This document shows positions 21,899-35,100 of a stretch of 64,000 nucleotides of DNA, in pieces. The first letter of the stretch is position 1. The number at the start of each line of letters is the position of its first letter. Source of the DNA: Heloderma charlesbogerti (Eukaryota > Chordata > Lepidosauria > Squamata > Helodermatidae); the NCBI GenBank assembly GCA_026122225.1, contig JANEZZ010000739.1, positions 1,798,001-1,862,000 on the forward strand, read 5' to 3'. Made by a program: the position numbers and the translations under genes. The notes below the pieces were generated by a model that saw nothing but the letters and a program-made list of their open reading frames with translations, did not search any database and was not told where the DNA came from.

Positions 21899-22797
21899 TT
21901 AGTTTTTTCTCATTAGTTGCTCCCTGTTGTTTAGATCAGCCCTCTGCATGAGGATGTAGCATTTCGGGAGAAAGATGCAAACCAGTAAGCCAGCACTGGA
22001 GGTTAAAATAGAGAAAATTTCCACAGCCACCATGTATTTCCCTTTGGTGCTCAGGTAGGCTGGGACAAAGGAGAGCCAAACACTGCAAAAGACCAACATG
22101 CTGAAGGTGATGAACTTGGCCTCGTTGAAACTGTCGGGCAACTTCCTGGCTAAGAAAGCTACTGTGAAGCTGGCAATAGACAGAAAGAACATGTAGCCCA
22201 GGACAAAGTAGAACATGGTGACAGAACCTTCATCACATCCTGCTACAATTTCCCCAGTCAGTGAATGCATGTCCATATCTGGGAATGGAGGAAAAGTACT
22301 CAGCCAAATCATGCAAAGTCCTGTTTGAATCAAGGAGCAGGAAATGACTATCAAATTGGCCACCTTTTTCCCTACCCATTTCCTCATTCTGGATCCTGGT
22401 TTGGTAGCCATGAATGCCAGAACCACCGTGATGGTCTTTGCCAAAAGAGAAGAAAGCGCAAGTGAGAAGATGATGCCAAAAGCTGTTTGCTGGAGAAGGC
22501 AAGTCAATGCTTTGGGCTTTCCAATGAACAGCAAAGAGCAGAGGAAGCAAAGAAGGAGAGAGATGAGGAGGATGTAGGTGAGACTCCGGTTGTTGGCTTT
22601 GACTATGGGAGTGTCCTGGTGCTTCACAAAGGTTCCAAGTACCAAAGCTGTGATCAGGGCAAGACCAAGAGCAGAGAAAGCTAAAGTGATCCCCAAAGGT
22701 TCTTCATAGGAGAGGTAACTTATAACCTTGGGAATACATTGGATCTGCTCTAAGTTTGAATATTGGTCTTCTGAACATTCAATGCAGAAATCCATAT
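21899..22797 (-). CDS. V2R exon 6: end of cysteine-rich region and 7TM domain
   Basis: Acceptor TTTCCAG precedes 22797; the TAA stop is 21899-21901. It encodes [14 protein letters not shown], then membrane segments with [18 protein letters not shown], the [12 protein letters not shown] block, [14 protein letters not shown] and [19 protein letters not shown], all typical of class C vomeronasal receptors. The exon starts in phase 1 and its first two bases complete an aspartate codon with exon 5. Confidence 0.95.
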
Positions 22798-23106
22798 CTG
22801 GAAAGAAAAGAGAGATAGAGAGGTTATGAAATCTATGATAGCAGAGGCCTTGATGCAACAATGTAGCAGGGTTCAAACATCATTTCCTTATTAGTCAGCA
22901 ATGCCCAAATACATAGGCCTTAGTTCATATGTGCAAAGAAAAAATAAAATAAAGGATGCTTCAGATATGAAAGAGAAGGCAGTGCGTCGTGGTATAGCAT
23001 GGTAATGCATGAACAGTAAGCCAGGAAATCTGAGTTTAAGATCTCACCTGAGCAGTACAAAACCACCCAGAAGTCCTTCTCTCCCTCTCTCTCTCTCTCT
23101 CTCTTT

Positions 23107-23153
<47 letters not shown>

Positions 23154-26100
23154 ATGCCCAACCAGTGAGAATTTCCATGGGCCCAGTCAACCTCAACCCA
23201 AGCCCTGCCACTCCATGAGGTAAGCTAGCAAAGATTGTCTCCTGCTCCAGCCAGGCTGCTGCCATCAGTCTATCACCTGTGTGCATGCCTCTTTTGCTTC
23301 TGCCCATCCATGCCCTCTTCACACCCTTACCCTTTTCTGGGAGTAGTAATAGCTACAACTTGTTATGTAGAAGCTGAGCTCCCACTCAACTCCAGAGTGC
23401 CAGATACAGCAGCAAACCACTGTTTAAAATCCTTTGATGACACCAAAATGAGCAGGAATATGGTCACAACCAGGGACTAAGCTCCGAAGTAGGATGGCAG
23501 TGGCATCATAAGCTGAGTTGGTCAGCTGTGTGTGTGTGTGTTCATTTTACTACTGCACCCAGTCTGCGAACTGAGGCAGGCAGATTACTGAGTCCGATTG
23601 TAGGGCTGACCTTGGGGGCTGTGATTACCTGAGTTTGATTTCTTTTGGAAGGTAGTCCCTTCGAGGCTTATGGCATGTTGTAATATTTGAGTTTATTTAC
23701 AAGAAGACATGTTGAGCGTAGCTGAAAGAAAACAGTAATAGCAAACCTGCCTGTCCCTCATCAGATCTCCTGAGAAGCAGGTATAACCCCCAAATGCTTC
23801 CTGAGGTTACACCTCAGTCCTTTCTTATTCTCATTCTGTCTCCCCCAAAATAGTGTAATGTTTCCCACTGACATCTTGTCCCCGCCCTCTGTCTGGAGAG
23901 GATAAATAATGATAAATCACCTTTGCCAACTGGCTCCTAGACTCCCAGGGGCATTTTTTAAAAAACTTTCCATAACAGAAGGGTGTGCTTTTTTTTACTT
24001 TTTTTTTTTGCAATGGCAGTGGCGGCAACTGGTTGGGAGACCGGCCGCCGCCCCTGCCCCCCACGAACCGCCGCCGAACTGCCGCCGGGACCCGCCGCCA
24101 AGAGGGACATTCGGCCATGGTAAGTCCCATCCCAGGGGGGGGGGGCGGTGGAGAATTTCCCCAACACTTTTGGGGGGCCGAATGCGTCGGCACTCAGCCT
24201 TCCGAAGATTCGTGGAGAAATTCTCCGCCAACCCTACAGTGGTGTTAACATTCAAAGCCCTTAACGGCTTGGGGCCAGGTTACCTGAAGGATCGCCTCCT
24301 CCCATGTGTGCCTGCCTGGACCTTAAGATCATGCTCAGTGGCCCTCCTCCATGACCCCCTGCCAAAGGAAGTGAGCCGCGGGTGGCTACAAGGAGGAGGG
24401 CTTTTTCTGCTGTGGCACCCCGGCTCTGGAATGAGCTCTCTAGTGAGTTTCACCTGGCACCTACTTTGTATTCCTTTCGGCGCCAGGTGAAGACCTTTTT
24501 ATTTTCCTAGGCATTTTAGCATTTTAGCTTTCTAATGTTTTTAGCTTTGCCGTTTTAAATCTGTATTTTAAACTCCTGCACTGCTGCTAGGTTTTAATTT
24601 GGTTGTATTATTATATTGTGGCTTTAATGTTCTATATATTTTAACTTGTTTTATTGTGTGTTGTTTGGTTTTAATTTTTGTGAACTGCCCAGAGAGCTTT
24701 GGCTATTGGGCGGTATAGAAATAAATAAATAAATAAATAAATAAATAAATATGGTCACCAACCTGTTCCTAAAGCCACTCTTACACTAAAGAAAACCCCG
24801 GCAGCCCTCCCATTCTGGAGCCTTTCCTCATTTATCGTGTGCTCCCAGATGGTGACCACATGACTGCTGAAAAGGGAAGCAATTTATTTTCAAGATTCCA
24901 TCCAACACAATGAAACAGCGCCATCTAGCAGCTGTTTAAATAGTGTAAGAACCCCTCTTGAAAAGATGGTTTATTCTTTCTGGATCTTTTTGGAATGAAA
25001 TAACCAGGAAATTCCTCTGGATGTGCCCTCAAAGTTAACAACAGCATGAAAAGGACCCACAAACCTCCATGACTGAGCAATCTCAATAGAATAAAAGCTC
25101 CATGTGAAGGAGCCCTAAAAGCCACTTTTGATAAATGGAGGACCTTTTTCACTTTTTGTCTTTAAACTGCTCTTTCTCCCTCAAACGTTTACCAATATTT
25201 CTGATATTTTCAGGATTTGTAAAATGAATACCTCTTTCTGGCACCTCAAAGTTTTAGAGAGATTGGTGAAATTATTCCAATTTTATAAAAGTTAGAACAA
25301 CCCAAGCCCCGATCACCATTTTACATGGTGGAATGCTTAAACACCCCCCACGGGACTTAAGAATATAATAAAATGTGCATAAACACCATAATTCTCCTCC
25401 ATGGCATATAACAAGGGCTCTGGCTATAGCCTGATATTCAAGGATCACTAATATATTCCTACTCCCTCCAGATCAGGGCCATGCTAATTTTGATTACATT
25501 AGTTTTGCTTGATATAGTATGATACGTAGTGCACTTGACATCTTTGAAGACTATGCCTCCTACCTTTTTGATAAGAAACCTTCCCTCGTGGACATGGAAC
25601 ACAACCGTAACAGCAAAATGCCTCCCCTTCCTTCTTTTTCCTGCTGTAACCAGGATGGCAGTTGTCATTACACAGGGAACGGGGCAGCACCTAATCAGAA
25701 ATATCAGTGCAGAAGGGTTAGGACTGAGAAAGATATTGTCTGATAGTTAAGGATTCATTTGCAGGTATAAAAAAACATGGTGTTCTAAATGGGGTGGATT
25801 TCCTGTGAGTTTGTTTGTTAATAATACTTCTTTGACACTTCATATAACAAAGTCTCTAAGCAGTTCACATACTAACGTATTAAAATTGCTGTTAGAAATA
25901 TACTGTTAGTAAAAACAATTACATCTAGTATGACAAAAATATAATAAAAAGAATAAAATGGACCAGCATGGCAAGTATTAATTACAAGCCAGGGGAAGCT
26001 TGAGTAAACAGGTACATTTTCAGGAGGCTCTTAAACACATCCTATTTTCTGCCTCCTGAACAACATGGGGGAAGTTGTTCCAGAGGGTGGACATCATTAC

Positions 26101-29100
26101 TGAGAAGGCTCCCAGATCAGCCCGTTGATAAATTTTTTCAGTATAAGATATAGAATGTAATCCGCACTGATTTCTGGTTATATTGAATGAATGAGATTCT
26201 CCCAACTCAGCCTTAACATAGGGCCCTATAATATTTAGATACCGTTTTTATTGTTGTCTACCACCTGGATATGTTGTATATGACAGATGGCATTAAGTTA
26301 TTTTTAAACAAACTAACAAAAAATAGGTTGTGCTAAATCAGACTCATATGAATTAGCCATCTACAATTTTTCATCTAAAAAACTTTAGCTTTTTTCTGTC
26401 TCACCTGGTTAAACATCCTAGGCCACACAATGCTTTTATCTTCGACTGTTAACTGCTTTCCACGAGGAGCCTGTGGACTGAACCTTCCCACTTGAACTCT
26501 CAGAAAAGACTGATTTGGGAAAATTACCCAGTTGGTAACATCAAATCCTGTGACTACTTCTCCATTTTCATCAAACTGTATTGTCTCTCCCACACTGTTG
26601 TTGAAGGAGATGCCCCTTAGAAAAGGATGGAGCTAAATGCAAAGAGGAAAAGATATAACGGGACAGTAAAGTATTTTCACGATCACACTGACAAGTACCT
26701 ATCCTAGATTTGTTGAGAGTATTTTACATTTGTCTGGGTCTAGCCCCCTAAAGGCTTTTCCTGAGAGTTCTATGGCTGGAGGGATGCAAAGTCTGTCTCC
26801 CAAGAAGAGCTGTCTGTCTCCTATTGCTAACCAGGTGGAAAGAGAAATTTGTGACAGAATGATTTGGTGAATTAGGTATTGAGTCATCACCCCCTCCCCC
26901 ATCCTGTCTTAATGTGACCCTTGAGAAAACTAAGTTACTGATCAGGGGTCTATGGAAAAGGAGATGGAGACAACGAGCAAATTGGTAGTACTTAACCCTA
27001 ATTTAACCGAAACCGAAACCCTAACTACTCATGTATCATGGCCCCATTCAGGCATTCTTGCTACCATGTTTACTCAACACATGAGGAGGGAGTGTGCTCC
27101 AGCCCCATCCTGCTCTGTTGCCACATCCATCACCCTGTACGTGTGGAGGGTGACAGACAGTTGTAAGACAAGAGCTTCCTGGATCCATTGAGACCCCATT
27201 AAGAACCCTGTTTAAGAACCCACAGATACAGGGGTTGTTCCTCTTCAGACCGTCACCCTCCATGTGCACAGAGTGACAGATTTGACAGCAGAGAGGTGTG
27301 GGGCTGGAGCGTTCCCTCTCCTTGTGTGTTGATTAAACATGAATAGGGCTCATGACTTCAAGCTAGGGATGGCGGAGAATTCCGCCATGGATTTCAGTGA
27401 GGCCGAATGCACTGGCATTCGGCCCCCTGAAATCCGTAGCGGAATGACCTGCCACCCCCCGCCCCCACGTGGATCCTCCCCGGACGAGACTTACCTGGGG
27501 CAGATGTTCCGGACGGCAGCCGTGGCTCCAGCAGCAGCTTCGGCGGCTGCGGCTGGTCTTCCGACCGGCTGCCAGCGCCGCCATTTGCAGTCTGGTCTTT
27601 TTTGTTTTTTTTACCCAGACATGATAGGCTATGAAAAGACTTATGTAGCCTATCATGTCTGGGGAAAAAAAAAAAAGTGTACGCAAACGGTGGCGTTCCC
27701 CTTTTTTTCGCCGTAATACTTATGTAAATATTGACATAGGCTAAAATGGCGAATCAAAAAGCAACGCAAATAGCACCCACTACGCTATTTGCATTTCCCT
27801 TTATTTTTGCCGTAATAGTCTACATAAATATTTACGTAGACTGAAACGGCAAAAAATAAGGAATGCAAATGGCGGCTGCCATAGTAAATATTTGCGTACG
27901 CGGTTTTTTATTTTTTTACCCAGAAGTGATAGGCTATGTAAGTTTTTATGGTTAAATACAGGGACGCAAATAGCGGCGGCTACGACAGTCACCATTTGCA
28001 TCCCTGCTTCCCAACGGCCAGATGTCCGGCTGTAGGCGGAGCCGGCCGGCGGCTCTGTGGAATCCCCATGGAGCAGAGCCCGCCTGGCAGGACTCTGGGG
28101 GGAGGGACGGAGCTCCTCCCCCCCCACTGTGAAGCAGATCTGCAAAACAGTAAGTGACTTTCGTACATCCCTACTTCAAGCAATGCTCCATTGAGAAGCT
28201 GGGAAACAATTTGTTGTAACTACACCCTTCTCTGGACAGCGAAAGCCTATCCATGCTCTGATAACCTCTCATCAGGATTACTGCAATGCAGTAATGTGGC
28301 TGCCTTTGAAAATGGTCCAGAAACTTCAGCTAGTCCAAAATAGGGCAGCAAGACTGTTAGCAGGGACTGGCCAATGAGATCACATTACACCAGTACTTTT
28401 CCAGCTGCACTGGCTGCCAGTCCATTTCCGGGCCCAGTTCAAAGTGCTGGTATTAACGTTCAAAGCCTTTAATGGCTTGGGGCCAGGTTATGTGAAGGAT
28501 TCCCTCCTTCCATATGTGCCTGCCTGGACCCTAAGATCATCCTCAGTGGTCCTTCTCTGAGAGTCCCTGTCAAAGGAAGTGTGGTGGGTGGCTACCAGGA
28601 AGAGGGCCTTTACTGCTGTGGCACCCTGGCTGTGGAATGAGCTCCCTAGAGAGCTTTGCCTGGCACCTATGTCATACTCCATCTGGCACCAGGTGCAGAC
28701 CCTTTTATGCTCCAGTATTTTAGCATGTAAGCCTCCTAGTCTTTTATCTTTGAGGTTTTAGATCTATATTTTCAATCTCTGCATTGCTGCTAGGTTTTAT
28801 TCTGGTTATACTGTTCTATGGTGGTTTCAAGTGTTCATATTTTATATGTTTTTTTTATGCTGTGTTTTGTGGTTTTAATTTTTGTGAACTGCCCAGAGAG
28901 CTTTGGCTATTGCTTGGTATAGAAATGAAAGAAATAAAATAAATGCAATTAATTAATGAATGTAGAGTGGACCTCATAAAGCTGAAAGGGTTTTACATGA
29001 ATTTTGATGGCACTGGTATCAGCTTACATTTCCCACATCCACCACCCAATCCAAACAAAGAAGAGATGAGCTTTTGCGTGAAAATACCTGCCATGCCAGC

Positions 29101-32100
29101 AGATTCAAGGGCTCCAGCTTTCTTCCAGCCACCCATGACCTGTGTCTGGATCTGGATTCATGCATCGACTGTAGAGCATGTGCCACAGCATGGACAGCAC
29201 TGTAAACACTGTAGCTGTGACCAGCCATACTCATCTCAAAGAAAGTTCCAGGGAGGCTCTCTAGTTCCTCCTCCCCACTGCAGCCTTGATTTATCATCGC
29301 ACCCTCATTTGATTTTTTCAATGAACAGTTGAAAACCTTCTCCCAAAAATCATGGATGAATCCATCTTGTTTTGCCCAGGAAGGATTTATGCTCTGAAGA
29401 AATTGCTTGAATCCTAACGGTTCCTTTGAGTGGACTGCAAAGGATAGCATGCCATGGAAGGACTGTATATCATGGCCCCTTAGACTGGTGCTTGATGTGA
29501 AATCCCAGTATGTTGACGTAATCCATACCTTACTTATTGGGGAATCCAGCACTGCCCTCTGAAGAAATGAGCTTATTTCAATTATCAATGGATGTGCAAC
29601 ATCAGCAAGAAATACATTGGCTTTCGTTTCCATGAAGGAAGTGTATTCCAATTCCCCACGCAAATACCCTGCCTTTCCAGCATGTTTTCGAAAAATTGCT
29701 GGCAATTTTTCTATGAAGGCAACACAGATACCTCCCTGTGACAGCATTGGCAGTAATTTTTGCAAACGCCCTTCTCCATGAATATTATCCACAATAAAGA
29801 GCCCAATCCATGTCCATTTGAAATGCACAAGCAACTGGACAATCCCAGTGTACTGCTGAGCTTCATTTGGGACCATCTGGTATAAAGGACGGGAGACTGA
29901 TTTGTCACCCCAAGCTGGGAGAAATGATCCACAAGTGAGCTGAAATAGAAGGTAAAGATATTTTATGAAGAGAATGCATTTTTTGTGTGCAATAAGTGAC
30001 ACATCATTTCTACCAAATACCTGATTGAGTAAAAATAATACATAGATAAATGAGGTCTAGATATCATAATATATCTCTTGTATCACTTTATGCTTCAGTT
30101 GAAGTCTCAATTGATGGAACCCTCTCTCAATGATGCCTCCACCCTACAGAAAAGTGGGATGTCACAGGCTTATCTAAAGCCTCATCCCTGACATGCAAGT
30201 TGTATGTTCAGGGATTAAAAATGTATTATACAAAATATGTATAGAATCATATTTTCATAGCATCAGTTACCTATAAGGGCCCATCGAGTCTAACCCCCTG
30301 ACAGATGGCTGTCCAGTCTCTGCTTGAATACCTGCAGTGTCAGAGAACTGACCACCTCTCTCGGCATTTGGACCCATTGTCTGACTGCTCTGATATTTAA
30401 CCAAAATCCTCCTTCATGTACCATAAGCCTGTTTGTTTGTTTGTTTGTTTGTTTAAAACATTGGTATATCATTAATATCACAGGGTGCCTTACAAAGAAA
30501 ATCAATTTAAACAGTAAAACAATAAAGAATTTAAACAGCTAAAAGCACATTAAACCATTCAACAAGCTATGTTATTTCATGTCCTCGAGTCCTGGATGAT
30601 AGAGACCAGGTTGTGGCCCTCTCATTCAGGTCCTCGAAAAGTGCTATGATATCTCCTCTTGGTCTGCTATTCTAAAGGCTAAACATACCTTGATCATCTC
30701 TGTTGCCCAACTCGTTACAATTTATCAAACTCCTTAAAGCGTGGTGTCCAGAAATGAACTTAGTATTCGAGGAGAGGTCTGACCAGCACAGTGTTGGGTG
30801 CAATGATTACTTCCCATGATTTTGAATCTGTACTTCTTCTGATGCCACCTGAAAATGCATTTGCCTTCTTTACAGCCGCATCGCACTGCTGACTCATATT
30901 CAGCTGGTGGTAGACTACAAGCCCAAGATTCTTGTCATATGTACCAGCCAGGCATTCCCCATCTTATACCTGTGCATTTGATCTCCCCCACCCCTGTAAA
31001 TGAAGAACTTTGCCCTTGCCTCTGTGAAATTTCATTCTGTTCCTTTCTGTCCCGTTTTCTAACCTATCAAGATAATTTTGAATTTTGTTGCTGTCTTGAA
31101 GGTAATAGCTACCACACCAATTTTGGGTCATCTTCACATTTGATAAGCATTTCCCCTAGTCTTCCTCCAAATCATTAATAAAAATGTTGGTGAGTACAGG
31201 GCCCAGGACCAAGCTCTGCAGTACCCAGCGCAGTATCTCCAACCAGTTTGATTAGGAACCACTGACGATGGTTCATTGAGCATGCCTCTTTGGCAATGAG
31301 CCGCATCATAGGCGCTCTCTCTCGCTCTCCCTGCAATGCAGCACGGGGTGTGTGTGGCTTTGTTGCTGCCAGCTGTTTACATGGGGGGTCTCTCCTAACC
31401 CAGCCAAGATGATTCTTCTCCCACCCCAGGTCGACAGGCAGGCATGTGTGGGGGGGGGTATTGTGATTTTCCTATTAGCCCAATGGCTTCTTTTTCCCAG
31501 GCTGTGGTTATAGCAGAACTGCACGCACTTACATACAGCCATTAAAAGGGGTTTACTTCTCAGTGTTGCATTATCTCCTTCTTTAATTTATTTAGCAGGA
31601 AAAAGATAAGGAAAAGCTGGATGTGCCCTGGAGGTTGATGGCATTATGTAAATGAACCGTAAACTTCCATGAGTGACCAATCTGATAAATGCCTTGTGTA
31701 AAGACAGCCTATGGTTCTCCAGCCAGCTGTGGAACCACAGACTCAGAGATGCTGCATTTTATACTAACTGACGTTCCCAAGAAGTCTTCAAAGGCAGCCC
31801 CAAATACAATGCATTGCCAGACGCACTCCAATCTACAGGGTAATAGTGCATGGGTAAAACGATGGCCAGGCAATCACTGTCTCGGAGATGCTGTAGCTTG
31901 CTCACTAGCCTAAGCTGGTGAACATCATTGTATGCCAGAAAACAGACGTGTGCATTCCTTTAAAAAAGAAATGAAACATAAAATCAAGGCGTTCACATTT
32001 GTTCTACATTTGTTTATGTAAATGTAGACATAGCCTATCACGTCACGTAGCCTATCACGGGTGACTTTGAAAAAAAAAAAAAGCGTGTACGCAAATGGCG

Positions 32101-35100
32101 GCCCCCATAGGGAGCCGACATTCGCGTTCCTTATTTGGTCGCTGTAGTCTACGTAAAGATTTACGTAGAATACGGCGAAAATAAGGGCAACGCTATTTGC
32201 GTTGTCCTTACTTTCGCCGTAGTCTACGTAAATCTTTACGTAGGCTACAGCGACCAAATAAGGAACGCGAATGGCAGCTCCCTATGGGGGCCGCCATTAG
32301 CCGTATGTGCTTTTTTTTTTTTTTTAAGTCACCCGTGATAGGCTACGTGACGATTAACGTAGCCTATCACGGCTGACTTTGCAAATCTAGCCGTGATAGG
32401 CTACGTTAATCGTTATGTAGCCTATCACAGGGGCGTTTTTGTTTTTTTTTACTTTTCTTGTAATGGCGGCGGCGGCAGCCAGTCGAAAGACCAGCTGCTG
32501 CCCCCGCCCCTGATGAAGACCTCCCGAACCGCCGCCGGGACCCACCGCCGGGAGGGACATTCGTGAAAGGTAAGTCCCATCCTGGGGGGGGGGGCGGGGG
32601 TCAGAGAATTTCTCCCCAAACAACCTTCGGAGGACCGAATGCATTGGCACTCGCCCCCCCGAATTTTCGGGGAGAAATTCTCCCCCATCCCTAGGTGTGT
32701 GCGGCTGGTGAGCCAGGGTGGGACAGACTGTATAGGCAGTGATCTGGGGTGAGAGAAGAGATGGGGCAATGACTGACAGACAGAAAGATTAGAGAAAGAG
32801 ACTTTGCTCTCGGAGAAATAGGGTTCTGTTGGCATGGAAAGCTGTGGATGCCAAGGAGCTGTTTTGTGTGTCGGGGCTCAGATCCCGCCTTGTTTATTTT
32901 TCCTTTGCAACTCGCCATGGCAGCCACTAGTTTGTGGTGGTGCTCAAGACAGTTTCTCAAGTTACCAAACATACTGTGGGCCCAAAAAGGTTGCAGACCT
33001 TTTGCTGAGATGCTGTAGCAGACAGTCAATGGGGGAAGGGCAAGTATCAAGACTCCTTTCTGGATCCTTCACATGTGGGGGTGATGGGGAATTGCCAAAT
33101 GGCTCCCAAATTCTGCCTGCCTTAGGTCTTTCTCCAGCTCTAAGATCTGGAGTCAATTGCCAGCTAAGCAGCCAGTCTCTCTCTCTCTTCCCCTGCAACT
33201 CAGTGCGATGCAGCTGAAACAGCCTCAGCCTCTCCCTCTCTCTTCCCTATCATTCCAAATAGATAAGAGAGTCTTCCCCAGCTAGATTTCCCTTCAGTCC
33301 AGATTTCCCTGAACTCCACCCCAACCAATTCCTCACACACAGGAACAGATGCTGTACAGCAGTCGTCCTCTGCCTCCAGCTCTTCCTACTTCTGTTTTGT
33401 AGGATAGTCCAGATGTTTTAGGAAGTACTTGCTGAAGTTCCTAAAATATAGAATGTATAACTCGGTTTGCTCATAAAACTATAATGTTTGGTATATTAAA
33501 TTTATTCAGACAATAATTACAAATTTACTGCATTTACTTTTAAACGTTTTTTCATTTTACTGATAAGTACATGAGAAAACCAAGTTATATGTAATGTATT
33601 TTATTAACAAAGTGACAGTAAATCTTTAAAGATTTGTAAAAATATAGGAATTGCATAGTTTTCAATTATCCACTACACTTATTTTACTAAACTTATTTTT
33701 CCAGAAGAGGAAAACAAATGCCCAAACACACACATTTATACTATCGATAATTTCCAGGTATTTTATGTAGGAATTGGTGAGGATTTAATTTCATTCCAGT
33801 TTTGACAGGAATTTAACAAAATTGGTGAATATCTCCATATCTGGGACAAAAAAAACCTTGCAGGGTTTTTTTTAAAAAAATACGTGCAGGAAAAACTGAA
33901 ACTGACATATTCGCCCACTCCTAATCCATGTCTCTAGGTGCTGGTAGGTGCTGGTGGTGTGGAATGGCAAATATTAAGCCCGCCTTCTGATCATGCATAT
34001 CTGGGGTGTGATGGGGGAACTGCCAGAACTGAATGTCTGCTCAACTCTGTCTACCTGCCTGGTTATAACTAGGGATGTCAGAGAATTCTGCCATGGATCT
34101 CGGTGAGGCCGAATGCCAGTGCATTCAGCCCCCCGAACTCCGTGGCGGAACAGCCTGCCAACCCCCTGCCCCCTGCGGATCCCCCCCGGGATGAGACTAG
34201 GGCGGATGTTCCGGGTGGCGGTGGCTCCGGCGGCTGGTCTTCCGACCGGCTGCCACCGCCGCCATTTACAGCCTTGTCTTGTTAAAAAAAAAAAAATGAC
34301 GTGATAGGCTATGTAAAAATTTATGTAGCCTATCATGGCTGGGTTTAAAAACAAAAACAAAAAACGACGTGATAGGCTATGTAAAGATTTACGTAGCCTA
34401 TCATGGCTGGGTTTAAAAACAAAAAACAAAAAAACCCCGTGTACGCAAAAGGCGGCGGCCATTTGCATTCCTTATTTTTGGCCATCTTAGTCTATGTAAA
34501 TATTTACGTATAGTATGACGACAGAAATAAAAGGGTACGCAAATAGCGTAGCGGGCGCTATTTGCGTCCCTTTTTGAATCTCCGTTTTAGCCTACATAAA
34601 TATTTACGTAGGCTAAAATGGCAAATCAAAAAGGGATGCAAATAGCACCCTTACTCTATTTCCGTTCCCCTTTATTTTCACCATCATAGTCTACGTAGGG
34701 ATGGACGAAAGGGACTTGCCTTGTCCCGCAGCTTGCTTCGCGGTCGGGGTGAGGCGCTTCGCTTCTCCCCCCGAAGTTCAGGTGAGTTGGGGAGGCGCCC
34801 CATCCCTCGCTACCAAAATTCAGGCCGGGGAGGAGCGCCCCGTCTACCTGGCCGCGAAAAAAAAGTAAAGTAAAAAACAAACAAACCACACCCGTGATAG
34901 TCTACGTAACGATTTGCGTAGCCCATCACGACTAGATTTCCAAAGTCAGCCGTGATAGGCTACGTTAATCGTCACGTAGCCTATCACAGGTGACTTTGAA
35001 AAAAAAAGCACGTACGAAAATGGCGGTGCCCATGGGGCGCCGCCATTTGCATTCCATAGTTTGGCACGTCTAGTCTACGTAAAGATTTACGTAGACTATG

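Noticed and set aside
27001..27030. CCGAAACCGAAACCCTAAC, reminiscent of telomere-like repeats
   Set aside because: Only one to two units and not the vertebrate TTAGGG array.
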